Counted from the stretch's first letter, positions 1-9,365 are shown. The stretch: 64,000 bases of DNA from Alphaproteobacteria bacterium (GCA_016722515.1 JADKJE010000001.1:434001-498000), one strand, 5' to 3'. Translations and numbers: made by a program. Notes: generated by a model from the letters alone, not told the origin.

Positions 1-213
1 TCCATGGTTGATATAAACCGAGCCATGCCAGTTGCTTCGAGCTAAACTCCTATAAGTACCCCATAATAAGGGATATCCAAGCCCGATACTCATTATCGAT
101 TCAAGTGTCGGGAAATAGAGCGATGCTGCAGGTAATTGAAAATAAAGGATAATACCAACGGCTAACCAAACGGGCATCCACAGCACTAAACGCCGCTGCA
201 TACTAATCAACAT
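1..213 (-). CDS. comEC: ComEC/Rec2-family DNA uptake channel protein, N-terminal fragment
   Basis: The minus strand is open for 71 codons from an ATG at 213 to the window edge, so the gene is partial and its C-terminus lies outside. The start of the protein, RRLVLWMPVWLAVGIILYF followed by LP, matches the N-terminus usual for alphaproteobacterial ComEC, where a basic stretch precedes the first membrane segment. A second hydrophobic segment begins near residue 40. A GGAGT sequence lies about 10 bases before the ATG, and an in-frame GTG directly upstream is an alternative start. ComEC family proteins form the inner-membrane channel for single-stranded DNA uptake. The call rests on the N-terminal 71 residues only. 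Confidence 0.6.
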   Translation of the reverse strand, partial: MLISMQRRLVLWMPVWLAVGIILYFQLPAASLYFPTLESIMSIGLGYPLLWGTYRSLARSNWHGSVYINHG

Positions 214-644
214 CACGTGTTAAACTCCAATGATTATTGAAAGCGGCGGGCAGATAACGTATTACATATTCTGCAATATTATGCAACAAATTTATAGCTA
301 GACATGAACCATGTATGAAGACGCTAGCCTGAAAATGGAATTGCTGAAGCAGATCCACGTGGCTGTTTGGCTGTCTGAAAAACGATAACCGTAAGAACAA
401 TAATCTTATTCAAACACCTTAACCATACGTTTAACGTTGAGTGAGAAGCTCTGCGTGTTCTGTCTGTCATGTCAGACTGTTAGGGGCGTCACGATTACGT
501 TCACTCAGTATAGTAGCCCCCCGCCCCCGATGATATTGTTGGTTCCTAAACCTAATCACTCTAAGCAAAATGCCATGAATGATCTAACATAAAGGAACCA
601 ACAAACGCCCACCCCCTGCGAGCGCAGGATCTACAGCATATTCT
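214..644. other. Intergenic region between comEC and htpG
   Basis: No convincing gene is seen in these 431 bases. The region separates the 5' end of the comEC-like gene from the 3' end of htpG. A 65-codon minus-strand reading frame at 203-400 has no recognisable product and overlaps the comEC start. The only clear structure is the 12-bp inverted repeat at 536-604. A C-rich stretch (about 517-529) lies just beside it. Confidence 0.5.
536..604. repeat. 12-bp perfect inverted repeat around a 45-base spacer
   Basis: TTGTTGGTTCCT at 536-547 is the exact reverse complement of AGGAACCAACAA at 593-604. The repeat lies about 40-110 bases beyond the htpG stop codon. There is no T-run following either arm, and the 45-base spacer is long for a simple terminator. 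It could be a stem-loop in the htpG 3' UTR or the ends of a very small mobile element. Confidence 0.5.
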
Positions 645-2558
645 TTACGCTGACAGCGCCTTCATCAAATAATGATTCAACCGTTTACTGAATTCCGTAG
701 GATTGGCAACCTGCTCACCTTCATTGATACAAGCCTGGTCGAATAACAACTTGGCTAAATCAGTTGCAGCTTCGGTATTACCTTGTTTGCGTTGTTCGTC
801 GATCCACTGCACCATCGGATGGCCCGTATTGATCTCCAATATCCTGGCTGTCATTCCCGGCAATTGCTGCTGGTCAACCAGGTAGCGTTCAATCCGCATA
901 TCCATGCCACCTTCAGGAACCACCAAACATACAGGGCTATCCACCAATTTTTTAGAGACACGTACATCCCCTGCCCTGCCAACTAAGGCTGCTTTTAAGA
1001 AATCCACGAACTCAACCCAGAGTGGATCTTTGGCTTCTTCTTTTTTATGTTTATGTTTTTCATTTTGGGCAATTTCATAATCATCATCATCGTCTTGCTG
1101 AGTTTCATTACCGATTTCTTCAGTATCAATTCCGGCACGTGTAACTGATTTAAAGGCTTTGTCCTGGTAATCATGTACCACACTCACCCAAAAATCGTCA
1201 ACATGGTCAGTAAATAGCAGCACTTCGATATCGTTCTTGTTAAATCCTTCTAACTGCGGGCTACTGGCTAGTGTGTCTTTATTTTCACCTAAATGGTAAT
1301 AAATAGTTTTCTGGCCTTCTTTCATACGACCAATATACTCTTCGAGACTGATGAGCTTATCCAAAGATTTGGTGCTGTAAAAGCGGCAGGTTTTGAGAAT
1401 TAGCTCGCGGATTTCGGTATCCCCTCCCTCACATAATCCTTCCTTAAGCACGGGTCCAAAATGCTGCCAAAACTGGTTAAAGGCCTCCGTATCAGATTGT
1501 GCTTTGCTATTTAGTTCATTGAGGATTTTTTTAGTAACGGTACGCTTGATTGCCTGGATCATATTATTATGCTGCAACGTCTCACGGCTGATATTAAGAG
1601 GCAAATCCTGTGAATCAACCACACCTTTAACAAATCGAAGATAGGCTGGGATTAAATCAACTCCCTCCTCTGTGATGAATACCTTTTTAACGTAGAGTTT
1701 TACCCGACATTTACGATCGGGATGAAACAGGTCGAATGGGCGGCGTTTGGGCACAAATAATAAATTGGTAAACTCTATTTTGCCTTCGTTTTTATTGTGT
1801 AACGTTAACCAAGGCTCATCCACCGCATGTGACACATGACGGTAGAAGGAGGTATATTGTTCCTCAGTGATATCCGACTTTGGCTTACTCCATAGAGCAG
1901 CGCCACTATTGACCACTTCCACATTACCATCATTATCCTTCCAACTCACGGGTAGTGTAATGTGGTCAGAGTAGGTGGTAATAATGTGCTTTAGACGAAA
2001 CGCATCCAGATACTCACTCTCAGATTCCCTGATTTTAAGTAAAATGGTGGTTCCCCGTTCAACGGTACCTGTCGCTTCTTCAATGGTGAAACCATCCTTA
2101 CCGTCGGACTTCCAGACCCATCCTTTATCCTCACCGGCTTTCCGGCTAATGACGGTGACTTCATCCGCCACAATAAAGGCAGAGTAGAACCCCACACCAA
2201 ACTGGCCAATTAACTGCACATCCCCCCCCTGGCTTAATTGCTCCATAAAGGCCTGGGTACCCGAACGGGCAATGGTTCCTAAATTTTCAACCAAATCATC
2301 ATGGCTCATACCGATACCACTATCGGCGATGCTGACTGTTTTGTTATCTTTGTCTACAGAAACAATGACTTTAAGTTCTGGATTATCCCCTAATAATTCA
2401 GGTTTAGTCTGTGATTGGTACCGCAATTTATCGCACGCATCAGAAGCATTAGAAACCAACTCCCGCAGGAAAATATCCTTATTGGTATAAAGGGAATGGA
2501 TCATTAACTGCAATACTTTACCGACTTCTGCATCAAAACGGCGTGTTTCTGTAACCAT
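645..2558 (-). CDS. htpG: HSP90-family molecular chaperone HtpG
   Basis: The 637-residue product matches HtpG in length and layout. The N-terminal GHKL ATPase domain shows ELVSNASDACDKLR (about residues 34-47), the DSGIGM motif and the GQFGVGFYSAF lid/glycine-rich segment. The middle domain follows, with NLPLNISRETLQ. An acidic-lysine insertion (DDDDDYEIAQNEKHKHKKE, around residue 500) sits before the C-terminal dimerisation domain and looks lineage-specific. HtpG is a cytosolic ATP-dependent chaperone. AGGAG lies about 8 bases before the ATG, and a heat-shock-type promoter lies upstream at 2658-2687, so heat regulation by sigma-32 is likely. The gene appears to be transcribed alone. Confidence 0.97.
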   Translation of the reverse strand: MVTETRRFDAEVGKVLQLMIHSLYTNKDIFLRELVSNASDACDKLRYQSQTKPELLGDNPELKVIVSVDKDNKTVSIADSGIGMSHDDLVENLGTIARSGTQAFMEQLSQGGDVQLIGQFGVGFYSAFIVADEVTVISRKAGEDKGWVWKSDGKDGFTIEEATGTVERGTTILLKIRESESEYLDAFRLKHIITTYSDHITLPVSWKDNDGNVEVVNSGAALWSKPKSDITEEQYTSFYRHVSHAVDEPWLTLHNKNEGKIEFTNLLFVPKRRPFDLFHPDRKCRVKLYVKKVFITEEGVDLIPAYLRFVKGVVDSQDLPLNISRETLQHNNMIQAIKRTVTKKILNELNSKAQSDTEAFNQFWQHFGPVLKEGLCEGGDTEIRELILKTCRFYSTKSLDKLISLEEYIGRMKEGQKTIYYHLGENKDTLASSPQLEGFNKNDIEVLLFTDHVDDFWVSVVHDYQDKAFKSVTRAGIDTEEIGNETQQDDDDDYEIAQNEKHKHKKEEAKDPLWVEFVDFLKAALVGRAGDVRVSKKLVDSPVCLVVPEGGMDMRIERYLVDQQQLPGMTARILEINTGHPMVQWIDEQRKQGNTEAATDLAKLLFDQACINEGEQVANPTEFSKRLNHYLMKALSA

Positions 2559-2657
2559 AGAAAAGCTCCTTTATATAGATAATAATTAAAGAGAATGGCA
2601 TCATATAACGACCCTAAATCGGTCTAGATTACGATTTAACTCTTTAAGATTCTCATT

Positions 2658-2687
2658 AAATATAGGGGCTTTCTTGCCCATTTCAAG
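2658..2687 (-). promoter_or_regulatory. Candidate sigma-32 (RpoH) promoter of htpG
   Basis: On the minus strand CTTGAAA is followed by 12 bases and then CCCCTATATTT, which is close to the heat-shock consensus (CTTG, about 17 bases, then CCTATAT). It lies about 100 bases upstream of the htpG start codon. HtpG is a classical RpoH target, so sequence and context agree. Confidence 0.65.
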
Positions 2688-2754
2688 CAGTGGTGCCTAA
2701 TATAATTTTTGATTGATTGATCGAGCTACTCCCTATCGAGCCCCTTCCCCACCC

Positions 2755-2847
2755 CAGATTCATGCCAAAGAGGGCATGAATCTGCCCCTGCTCTCGGTGG
2801 AGGAGGGGCCGAAGGCCGGGGAGGTGTGAAGGCAGCATGCTGTCATT
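2755..2847 (-). repeat. Dispersed intergenic repeat, copy C (tail module plus variable hairpin)
   Basis: Read on the minus strand, 2847 to 2799 matches 16046-16094 at nearly every position (about 46 of 49), including the GACAGCATG and GGCCTTCGGCCCC segments. Next to it, CAGATTCATGCC (2755-2766) and its perfect reverse complement (2773-2784) form a 12-bp hairpin with a 6-base loop. The element lies between the dacA 3' end and the htpG promoter. Only the tail of the longer element seen at 15954 and 22787 is present. Confidence 0.7.
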
Positions 2848-2897
2848 AGGTTATTCTATCCACTATTACTCAATCTTGTGGAAAGATGCAGATAATT

Positions 2898-4028
2898 TTA
2901 ATGTTTAAACCATTTATATTTAGCCGTCCTGAATAGACGCCCAAACCAGGATAAGCGCTCAACATCGTTGCCAGCAACAAGCGGTACCGTCTGCACCCCC
3001 ATATCGGGAACAGTAATTACTAAATCAGCCAAATGGTCACCTTTTTTAATCGGTGCAGGAACGGGTCCTTTAGCTTTCAATTCAAATTTCATAGAATCCT
3101 TGAATTGAATGGGGAATGAAATTGTTAAATCCCTAGCGGACACCAAGGGAACTTCTTTATCCTTTCCATACCAGACATCAACCTTATCAATCGGTTGCCC
3201 TGCCTTAGCGATCGTTTTATCATCAAAATTGCGGAAGCCATACTGCATGATCAATTCAGCTTCATGGGCACGCTCAGACATACTCGACAGGCCATTGAGC
3301 ACTAAAATCAAACGGCGTTCACCCTGCTTACCCGATACCACCATACCAAAACCACCATCCTCGGTATGTCCGGTTTTTAAGCCATCCACGCCTAACTTGC
3401 GATCCAGCAATAAGTTACGGTTAGGTTGGGTAATATTGTTATAAGTAAATTCGAGTTCCGAGAAATAATGGTAATATTCCGGGAAGTTACCGATTATCCG
3501 TTGGCCCAGAATCGCCAAGTCACGCGCAGTCATATAATGTTTCGGATCTGGCATCCCCGAAGCATCCGCGAAATGACTATCGGTTAAACCAATTTCCTGA
3601 GCTTTTTTAGTCATGGCTTCAGCAAAAGCAGCTTCATTTCCCATAAGCCCTTCAGCAAAGACAACGCATGCATCATTACCGGACTGTACAATAATCCCAC
3701 GGATAAGATCTTCGACTTTAACCTGATCCCCGACTCTAACGAACATTTTAGAACCACCCATCCGCCATGCTTTCTCGCTTACCGTCAACGTATCGGTTAG
3801 TTTTAAGTTCCCAGCTTTAAGACGCTCAAACACCATATAAAGCGTCATTAGTTTGCTCATCGAAGACGGAGTCATTTGCTGTTGAGAATTTTTCTCTAAT
3901 AATACAGCACCCGTATTATAATCAATCATCAAAGCCTGTTTGGCGTTGGTATCAAATGCCATTGCCTGATTAGCAAAGAGAACCACCGGAAGAGTTACCA
4001 GAATGGTTTGAGTAAGAAAGCGTCTCAT
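2898..4028 (-). CDS. dacA: D-alanyl-D-alanine carboxypeptidase (PBP5/6 family)
   Basis: The 376-residue product starts with a Sec signal peptide ending near ANQAMA (residue 24). The three penicillin-binding motifs are present in order: SMSK (56-59, catalytic Ser56), SGN (116-118) and KTG (218-220). The remaining C-terminal part fits the beta-rich PBP5 C-terminal domain and ends in a basic segment that could serve as a membrane anchor. The enzyme trims the terminal D-Ala from peptidoglycan pentapeptides in the periplasm. The gene follows rlpA after 14 bases, so the two are probably co-transcribed with mltB as a wall-remodelling set. Confidence 0.95.
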   Translation of the reverse strand: MRRFLTQTILVTLPVVLFANQAMAFDTNAKQALMIDYNTGAVLLEKNSQQQMTPSSMSKLMTLYMVFERLKAGNLKLTDTLTVSEKAWRMGGSKMFVRVGDQVKVEDLIRGIIVQSGNDACVVFAEGLMGNEAAFAEAMTKKAQEIGLTDSHFADASGMPDPKHYMTARDLAILGQRIIGNFPEYYHYFSELEFTYNNITQPNRNLLLDRKLGVDGLKTGHTEDGGFGMVVSGKQGERRLILVLNGLSSMSERAHEAELIMQYGFRNFDDKTIAKAGQPIDKVDVWYGKDKEVPLVSARDLTISFPIQFKDSMKFELKAKGPVPAPIKKGDHLADLVITVPDMGVQTVPLVAGNDVERLSWFGRLFRTAKYKWFKH

Positions 4029-4042
4029 AGTATACCTATTGA

Positions 4043-5062
4043 TTAGTAGGGTTGGCGGATAATCTTAGCTTCTTTATAGCCTTTTTGTGCCACTTTTTTA
4101 AGTAAAATATTGGCCAGATCCTGATTATCGATAGGCCCAATTCTTACACGGTGAGTTACCTGTCCATTGACCTCAGCTGTCGACATTTGCGTTAAAGCAA
4201 CCGACTCAAGGCGCTTAACAATACCGAGCGCATTGCCCTGATCTTTAAATGAACCTATCTGGATATAGAAATCGCCTGCTTTACCTTGTGGATGACCACG
4301 TATCTCAGCTACCTTAAAGGCTGCTGGCTGAATTTCCGATCTTACCTTCGTCTGCTTGCCTTCGGCGCTCTCACTGCCAGGGTTAGGAAGATCAGGCAGT
4401 TTTTCTTCTGCAACTCCAGAGACCTGTGGAACTGTCATCGGTTCAGCTTCCTTTAACACATCACTTTCAACCGGCGGCTCATTGGACTGCGCTTTTAAAG
4501 GACGCGCATCCGCAACATCAAATCCTTGCTTACCTTGCGTTACCAAGGCCGCCAACTGCGGATGTTCAATACCCAATTTTTGCAGGAGCTGGTAGGTATC
4601 ATCCGCCAAAAATTGCACTCTTACTTTTTGTGTGCCTTTTTCTTTAATGCCAAGAACCTTCGCCGATCCAGAGGAAAGATCAATCACACGTTCATCCTTA
4701 AATGGCCCACGGTCATTTACACGGATGATGGCCGATTTGCCATTGCTTAAATTGGTTACTTTAACGACACTCGGTAAAGGCAGGGTCGCGTGGGCAGCTG
4801 TCAAGCCTTCTTGATCATAAACCTCGCCATTGGCCGTTTTTTTGCCATGGAAGCCAGGCCCATACCACGAAGCGGTTCCCACCTGGTCATAATAAAAATC
4901 TTCCTTGGGGTAATACCATTTGCCACTGATTTGATACGGTTGGCCAACCTTATAGGATTTGTTCATCACGTTATATGTTGAATGTTCACAGCCTGTAACG
5001 CAAACAACAGAAGCCAACATCAGCCATGAAGATATTCCATATAGACGTCTATTCATACTCAC
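4043..5062 (-). CDS. rlpA: RlpA-family septal lytic transglycosylase, lipoprotein
   Basis: The 339-residue product begins with a lipoprotein signal (VTGC, lipidated Cys25). A double-psi beta-barrel domain covers about residues 60-140, with GTASWYGPGFHGKKTANGE and the hallmark VNDRGPF (115-121). A Pro/Glu-rich linker is followed by a C-terminal SPOR domain (about 262-339), which binds denuded glycan at division sites. RlpA proteins cleave or bind peptidoglycan lacking stem peptides, and the amidase-type substrate fits its position between mltB and dacA. It lies 36 bases after mltB and 14 bases before dacA. Confidence 0.93.
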   Translation of the reverse strand: MSMNRRLYGISSWLMLASVVCVTGCEHSTYNVMNKSYKVGQPYQISGKWYYPKEDFYYDQVGTASWYGPGFHGKKTANGEVYDQEGLTAAHATLPLPSVVKVTNLSNGKSAIIRVNDRGPFKDERVIDLSSGSAKVLGIKEKGTQKVRVQFLADDTYQLLQKLGIEHPQLAALVTQGKQGFDVADARPLKAQSNEPPVESDVLKEAEPMTVPQVSGVAEEKLPDLPNPGSESAEGKQTKVRSEIQPAAFKVAEIRGHPQGKAGDFYIQIGSFKDQGNALGIVKRLESVALTQMSTAEVNGQVTHRVRIGPIDNQDLANILLKKVAQKGYKEAKIIRQPY

Positions 5063-5098
5063 TACTCCAATTATAGACCTTCTTTATTACTTGATAAT

Positions 5099-6142
5099 TC
5101 AGTGGTTTGCAACCGCATCAGCCAACAATCCAACGGAGGTTGCAAAATAGGTAGATTTATTCCACTTCATGATCACTTTATAATTAGAATAGACTAAATA
5201 GGCTTTGCTCTCCGGCGTACGCACCTTATCGGGCACAACGATCCACGCTTGAGTATCTACATTGCCATCAAGCGTCGAGCCATCGCTATCCTTTACTCCC
5301 AGCTCTTTCCAATCTCTCACCGTTTTACCCTGGGTTAAGCCCACTTGGTCATAATTAAAGTCCTGAGGCAGCTTTACTTGCTTACCCCAACTCAGTGTAC
5401 GATTCCAATTTAGGCTACTCAAGTAATTGGCAATCGAAGCAAATGCGTCATCTTTGGTGGTCCAGATATCTTTTTTGCCGTCTTTATTAAAATCAACTGC
5501 ATAACTGAAGAAGCTTGAAGGCATAAATTGCGTTTGTCCCATGGCGCCTGCCCAGGATCCTTTCATATCGTCAAAACCGATATCGCCTTGATCTAAAATT
5601 TTAAGGGCATTAATCAATTCACCTTTAAAAAAGTCACGGCGACGCCCTTCAAATGCAAGCACAGCTAAGGATTCAACCACTGGAAATTTTCCCATATTTG
5701 CACCAAAATTGCTTTCTACACCCCATAAAGAAACAATATATTGTGGCTGCACACCATAGCGGCGACTCACATCATCAATAAGCAATTTGTTATCCGCATA
5801 AGCCTGGCGCGCTTTCTCTATTTTAGCAGGACTCACCGTTGAACTTATATATTGGTCAAACGTCCGCGTTACATCCGGCTGTTTTTGATCCAGTTCAATA
5901 ATATCATCACGGTAGCGAATCTGGCTGAATGCCTGATCAACCGTCTTAGGAGATACTCCTTGATAAATAGCATCGGGACGCACCGTTTTTAACCATGATT
6001 GAAACGCCTTTTCATGATCATAGCTCTTGCTCTGATGAAACCACTTATTTGTGTATTGGCCTGGACCGCCTGCACATCCATTGACAAGCAGAGTCATTCC
6101 AATAATACAAGCGACACGATTAGCATGATGAATAAACGACAT
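5099..6142 (-). CDS. mltB: MltB-family lytic murein transglycosylase, lipoprotein
   Basis: The 347-residue product has a lipobox (LVNGC, Cys23) and the SLT_2/MltB fold. The catalytic glutamate is Glu143 in SLWGVESNFG, and the family segments GSWAGAMGQTQFMPSSF and DFNKDGKKDIW follow. The enzyme cleaves the glycan backbone of peptidoglycan to 1,6-anhydro-muropeptides at the outer membrane. Its anhydro-sugar product is the substrate type of AnmK, encoded at 52730-53833. Eleven bases separate it from coaD. It lacks the C-terminal peptidoglycan-binding domain seen in some relatives. Confidence 0.93.
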   Translation of the reverse strand: MSFIHHANRVACIIGMTLLVNGCAGGPGQYTNKWFHQSKSYDHEKAFQSWLKTVRPDAIYQGVSPKTVDQAFSQIRYRDDIIELDQKQPDVTRTFDQYISSTVSPAKIEKARQAYADNKLLIDDVSRRYGVQPQYIVSLWGVESNFGANMGKFPVVESLAVLAFEGRRRDFFKGELINALKILDQGDIGFDDMKGSWAGAMGQTQFMPSSFFSYAVDFNKDGKKDIWTTKDDAFASIANYLSSLNWNRTLSWGKQVKLPQDFNYDQVGLTQGKTVRDWKELGVKDSDGSTLDGNVDTQAWIVVPDKVRTPESKAYLVYSNYKVIMKWNKSTYFATSVGLLADAVANH

Positions 6143-6153
6143 ATTTTAAAAAC

Positions 6154-6648
6154 CTATAATAACTTTTTATCTGCATAAAACGAATTAAGCTCCTGCCCAA
6201 TACGCGGTGATACTAAACCAGTAATATCCCCTCCCAGGCGAGCTATTTCTTTAACAAAACGAGAAGCAATAAAATGCGTATGTTCCGAGGCTGGTAAAAA
6301 CAGGGTTTCAATATCTGGACATAATCTGGCATTCATGCAGGACATTTGAAATTCATATTCATAGTCCGAAACAGCCCTTAATCCACGGATGATAACACTA
6401 GCACCGGCTTCTTTGGCAAAATTAACTAGTAAACCATTAAAACTTCTTACCTCAACCCGATGCTGAAAAGGCTGCATCTCCAGATTAACCAGCTCGGTGC
6501 GTTTATCTAAACTAAAGATTGGCGTTTTCGGAATATCCGCTGCCACCGCAATAATCAGGCGGTCGACAAATTTAAGCGACCGCTTAATGATATCCATATG
6601 GCCATAGGTAATGGGATCAAACGTCCCGGGATAAATTCCGATTTTCAT
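6154..6648 (-). CDS. coaD: Pantetheine-phosphate adenylyltransferase (PPAT)
   Basis: From the ATG at 6648 the product is 164 residues, the usual CoaD length, starting MKIGIYPGTFDPITYGHMDI. The T/HxGH nucleotidyltransferase motif is the TYGH in that stretch, and the second signature appears in the C-terminal part (FIASRFVKEIARLGGD). It transfers AMP from ATP to 4'-phosphopantetheine, the penultimate step of coenzyme A synthesis, in the cytosol. An in-frame ATG at 6681 would add 11 residues that no CoaD normally has, so I take the inner start. The gene lies in the leftward operon-like run between ispDF and mltB. Confidence 0.94.
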   Translation of the reverse strand: MKIGIYPGTFDPITYGHMDIIKRSLKFVDRLIIAVAADIPKTPIFSLDKRTELVNLEMQPFQHRVEVRSFNGLLVNFAKEAGASVIIRGLRAVSDYEYEFQMSCMNARLCPDIETLFLPASEHTHFIASRFVKEIARLGGDITGLVSPRIGQELNSFYADKKLL

Positions 6649-6722
6649 AACTACATAATAAGCTAAATGATAACCCATCATAGCCTAAAGAATATGACGG
6701 ATGCAAGGGTAAGTTTTTATTT

Positions 6723-7927
6723 TTAAATAGCTCTTATAATAAGAACAGAAACCTGAGCAACGATTCCTTCCTTCCTTCCAAGGAATCCTAACTTTTCGTT
6801 GGTTTTTCCTTTGATGTTCACTCGGGTAGTATCAATATCCAACATCGCAGCAACCGCATTGGCCATCGTTTGTTTGTAGGGAGCGAGCCTTGGCTGCTCA
6901 CAGATAAGCGTAACATCTATATTTTGAATGATAGCGTTTCTTTCCAGGCAACGTTCTTTTGCATAATCCATAAATAAACGTGAATCGGCGTTTTTCCATT
7001 GCGGATCCGAAGGCGGAAAATGTTCGCCGATATCCCCCATTCCCAATGCCCCAAAATCGCATCAACTATCGCATGCAGTCCAACATCAGCATCGGAATGT
7101 CCTTCCAACGCGAAATCAAATGGAATGGTCACTCCACAGATAATCAAAGGCTTATTATTTAATTGGGATTTTGGTAATAATCGGTGAACATCATACCCTG
7201 TACCTACACGCATGTCAGGTACAACAGAGGATGCCTGCTGTGATTGAATCAATGCTTCTGCCATTGTTACATCCTCCCTGGTTGTGATTTTCAATAGCCT
7301 TGAGTCACCATCAACAATCGTAACAGAATATCCAGCAGCCTGAAATACAGACGCATCATCCGTATAATGATTGTCTCTTATTTTTTGATGTGCATCTAAA
7401 ATGCTTTTATAATGAAAGGCTTGTGGTGTTTGTACAGACCATACCCCATCGCGTGATACAGCTTCTATCTCACCAGATGCTGAAGTCTTGACCAGCGAAT
7501 CACGTACCGCAAGGGCAGGAATCGCTCCGGGACTTTGTTTTAGCGCACCAAGCAAGCGTTTAACCACCACCGCAGATAGAAACGGACGCGCTGCATCGTG
7601 GATTAATACCTCGTTGGGTGAATAAAGCTCGGCAGCCTTCAAACCATTTAACACCGAATCCTGACGGGTTTCGCCACCCAATACAGGTTCTAAAACTCTG
7701 TTGCCTAGTCCCGCTACGCAATCTGAGTATCGACCGTAATCATCAGCATGAATCACAACCAGTATGTTATCAATTTCAGGGATGGCCAATAAATGCTCAA
7801 GTGTTCTACGAAGGAGTGCCGTATTCTGAATGAGCGCATAAGCCTTAGGAATATCGCCACCAAAGCGTGTCCCCCTCCCTGCAGCTACCACAACAGCGAG
7901 GCACGTCATGAACGAACTCCTACTCAC
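6723..7927 (-). pseudogene. ispDF: Bifunctional IspD/IspF (MEP pathway) with a single-base frameshift
   Basis: The first 220 or so residues are IspD (cytidylyltransferase), with VVVAAGRGTRFGGDIPKAY and a later HDAARPF. The rest is IspF (cyclodiphosphate synthase), starting MRVGTGYDVHRL with EGHSDADVGLHAIVDAILG. The frame then breaks: translation continues as HWEWG, while the expected ALGMGDIGEHFPPSDPQW continues in another frame to 6723. One extra base in the four-C run at 7049-7052 (plus strand) would restore a complete 401-residue enzyme. IspD and IspF make MEcPP for isoprenoids and are normally essential, so a sequencing or consensus error is at least as likely as real loss. The gene overlaps the upstream oxidoreductase by 8 bases. 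Confidence 0.9.
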
Positions 7928-9365
7928 CTGCCATAATGCGGTCGACTAATTGCTTAACCGTTGGAACAAAACCTTGCTCGTAGAACGAATCCTGAGAGAA
8001 ACGATAGGCGTTATGCCCAGCAAACATCAGTTCATGCTCTACATCTGCACCATGCACGATATTCTGTAAGGTCTTCTGAATACAGAAACTACGAGGATCT
8101 GTTTTCTTACCGGTTGTGTATTCGTCATGGTCTTTCCAGTTACTAAACTGGCAATGACTTAAACACCCCATGCAATTGATCTGATCGCTGATAATCTCAT
8201 CAGCTTTGTCTTTGTTGACAAAAATAACGGTTGATGAAGGCGTTTTTAATAATTCATTAAAACCTTGTTGAATCCATTGCTGCGCTTTTTGTTTATCTTC
8301 TGGTGTCACATAAATAGGACGTGCACGCGGACCGAATGGGATCGAATCAGTAAACACCCCTTCTGCTGCCGGCCTAAATTCAATTTGACGCTCTGAACGT
8401 CCCTCTAATTCACGCAGGAATGTATTTCTAACCGCCGACGAATAAAAACCCGTTGGGCTGAATTGATGCAAGGATACTTCACCACTTTCAAGAGTGAGCA
8501 GCCGCTTCTTCCAGCGTTCTGATATAGGGCTTTCTTGAGTCAGCAACGGACGTGAACCAAATTGAAACGCAACCGGTCCAATCTCTGGATTACGCAACCA
8601 GTGCTGCCATTCATCCAGTCGCCATACACCACCCGCCATAATAACCGGCACATGCTGCAATCCGACTTCATTCATAAATTTACGGAGTTCGGCTACACGC
8701 GGAAACGGATCTTCAGGACGGCGAGGATCTTCACTATTGGATAAACCATTATGGCCACCCGCTAACCATGGATCTTCATACACCACACCACCTAATTTCT
8801 CCGGCAATTTATGGTAAGAACGTTTCCACAGCACTTTAAATGCACGCATCGACGAAACAATAGGGTAATAATATACGTTATACTCGGATGCAAATTCAAT
8901 GATTTTATAAGGCAGCCCAGCACCACAGGTAATACCGTGGATAAGCCCCTTTGCCCCTTGTAATACTCCGTGTAAAATTGGCTCTACGCCACCCATTTCC
9001 CACAGCACGTTTATATGAATACGACCATTACCACCCGACATATCATGGGCAATTTTAGCCTGGGTTATACCACCTTGAATCCCCATGGCGATTAACTCGT
9101 CATGGCGTTCTTTACGGGTAGTACCGCGATACACTACTGGGCTAGGATTACCATCGGCATCGTAACTATCGGGATTCACACCGGAAAACGTACCGACTGC
9201 ACCTGCTTTAGCAAATGCACCTGCACTTACTCCATTCGTTGCACCGATCCCTTTCCCGCCTTCGATAATTGGTAATACTTCTTTCCCGGAAATAATAACT
9301 GAATCTAAACCTTCAAGTCGCATTGGATTGGATATACCTTTTTGAAAACATATAATGTATGCCAT
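7920..9365 (-). CDS. NAD(P)H-dependent flavin oxidoreductase (nitronate monooxygenase family)
   Basis: The core of this roughly 480-residue protein is a flavin-binding TIM barrel of the nitronate monooxygenase/2-nitropropane dioxygenase group, with LPIIEGGKGIGATNG, HGITCGAGLPYKI and IMAGGVWRLDEW. The C-terminal part is specific to a longer alphaproteobacterial subgroup and has a cysteine cluster, CMGCLSHC, with a further Cys in DPRSFC. The true substrate is unknown. I chose the ATG at 9365 because most relatives begin near SNPMRLEGLD; an upstream in-frame ATG (9431) adds a hydrophobic stretch I doubt is real. It overlaps ispDF by 8 bases, so the two are probably co-transcribed. Confidence 0.85.
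   Translation of the reverse strand: MAYIICFQKGISNPMRLEGLDSVIISGKEVLPIIEGGKGIGATNGVSAGAFAKAGAVGTFSGVNPDSYDADGNPSPVVYRGTTRKERHDELIAMGIQGGITQAKIAHDMSGGNGRIHINVLWEMGGVEPILHGVLQGAKGLIHGITCGAGLPYKIIEFASEYNVYYYPIVSSMRAFKVLWKRSYHKLPEKLGGVVYEDPWLAGGHNGLSNSEDPRRPEDPFPRVAELRKFMNEVGLQHVPVIMAGGVWRLDEWQHWLRNPEIGPVAFQFGSRPLLTQESPISERWKKRLLTLESGEVSLHQFSPTGFYSSAVRNTFLRELEGRSERQIEFRPAAEGVFTDSIPFGPRARPIYVTPEDKQKAQQWIQQGFNELLKTPSSTVIFVNKDKADEIISDQINCMGCLSHCQFSNWKDHDEYTTGKKTDPRSFCIQKTLQNIVHGADVEHELMFAGHNAYRFSQDSFYEQGFVPTVKQLVDRIMAGE

Noticed and set aside
203..400. 65-codon minus-strand ORF upstream of comEC
   Set aside because: Overlaps the comEC start, has no ribosome site or family resemblance; likely a chance frame.
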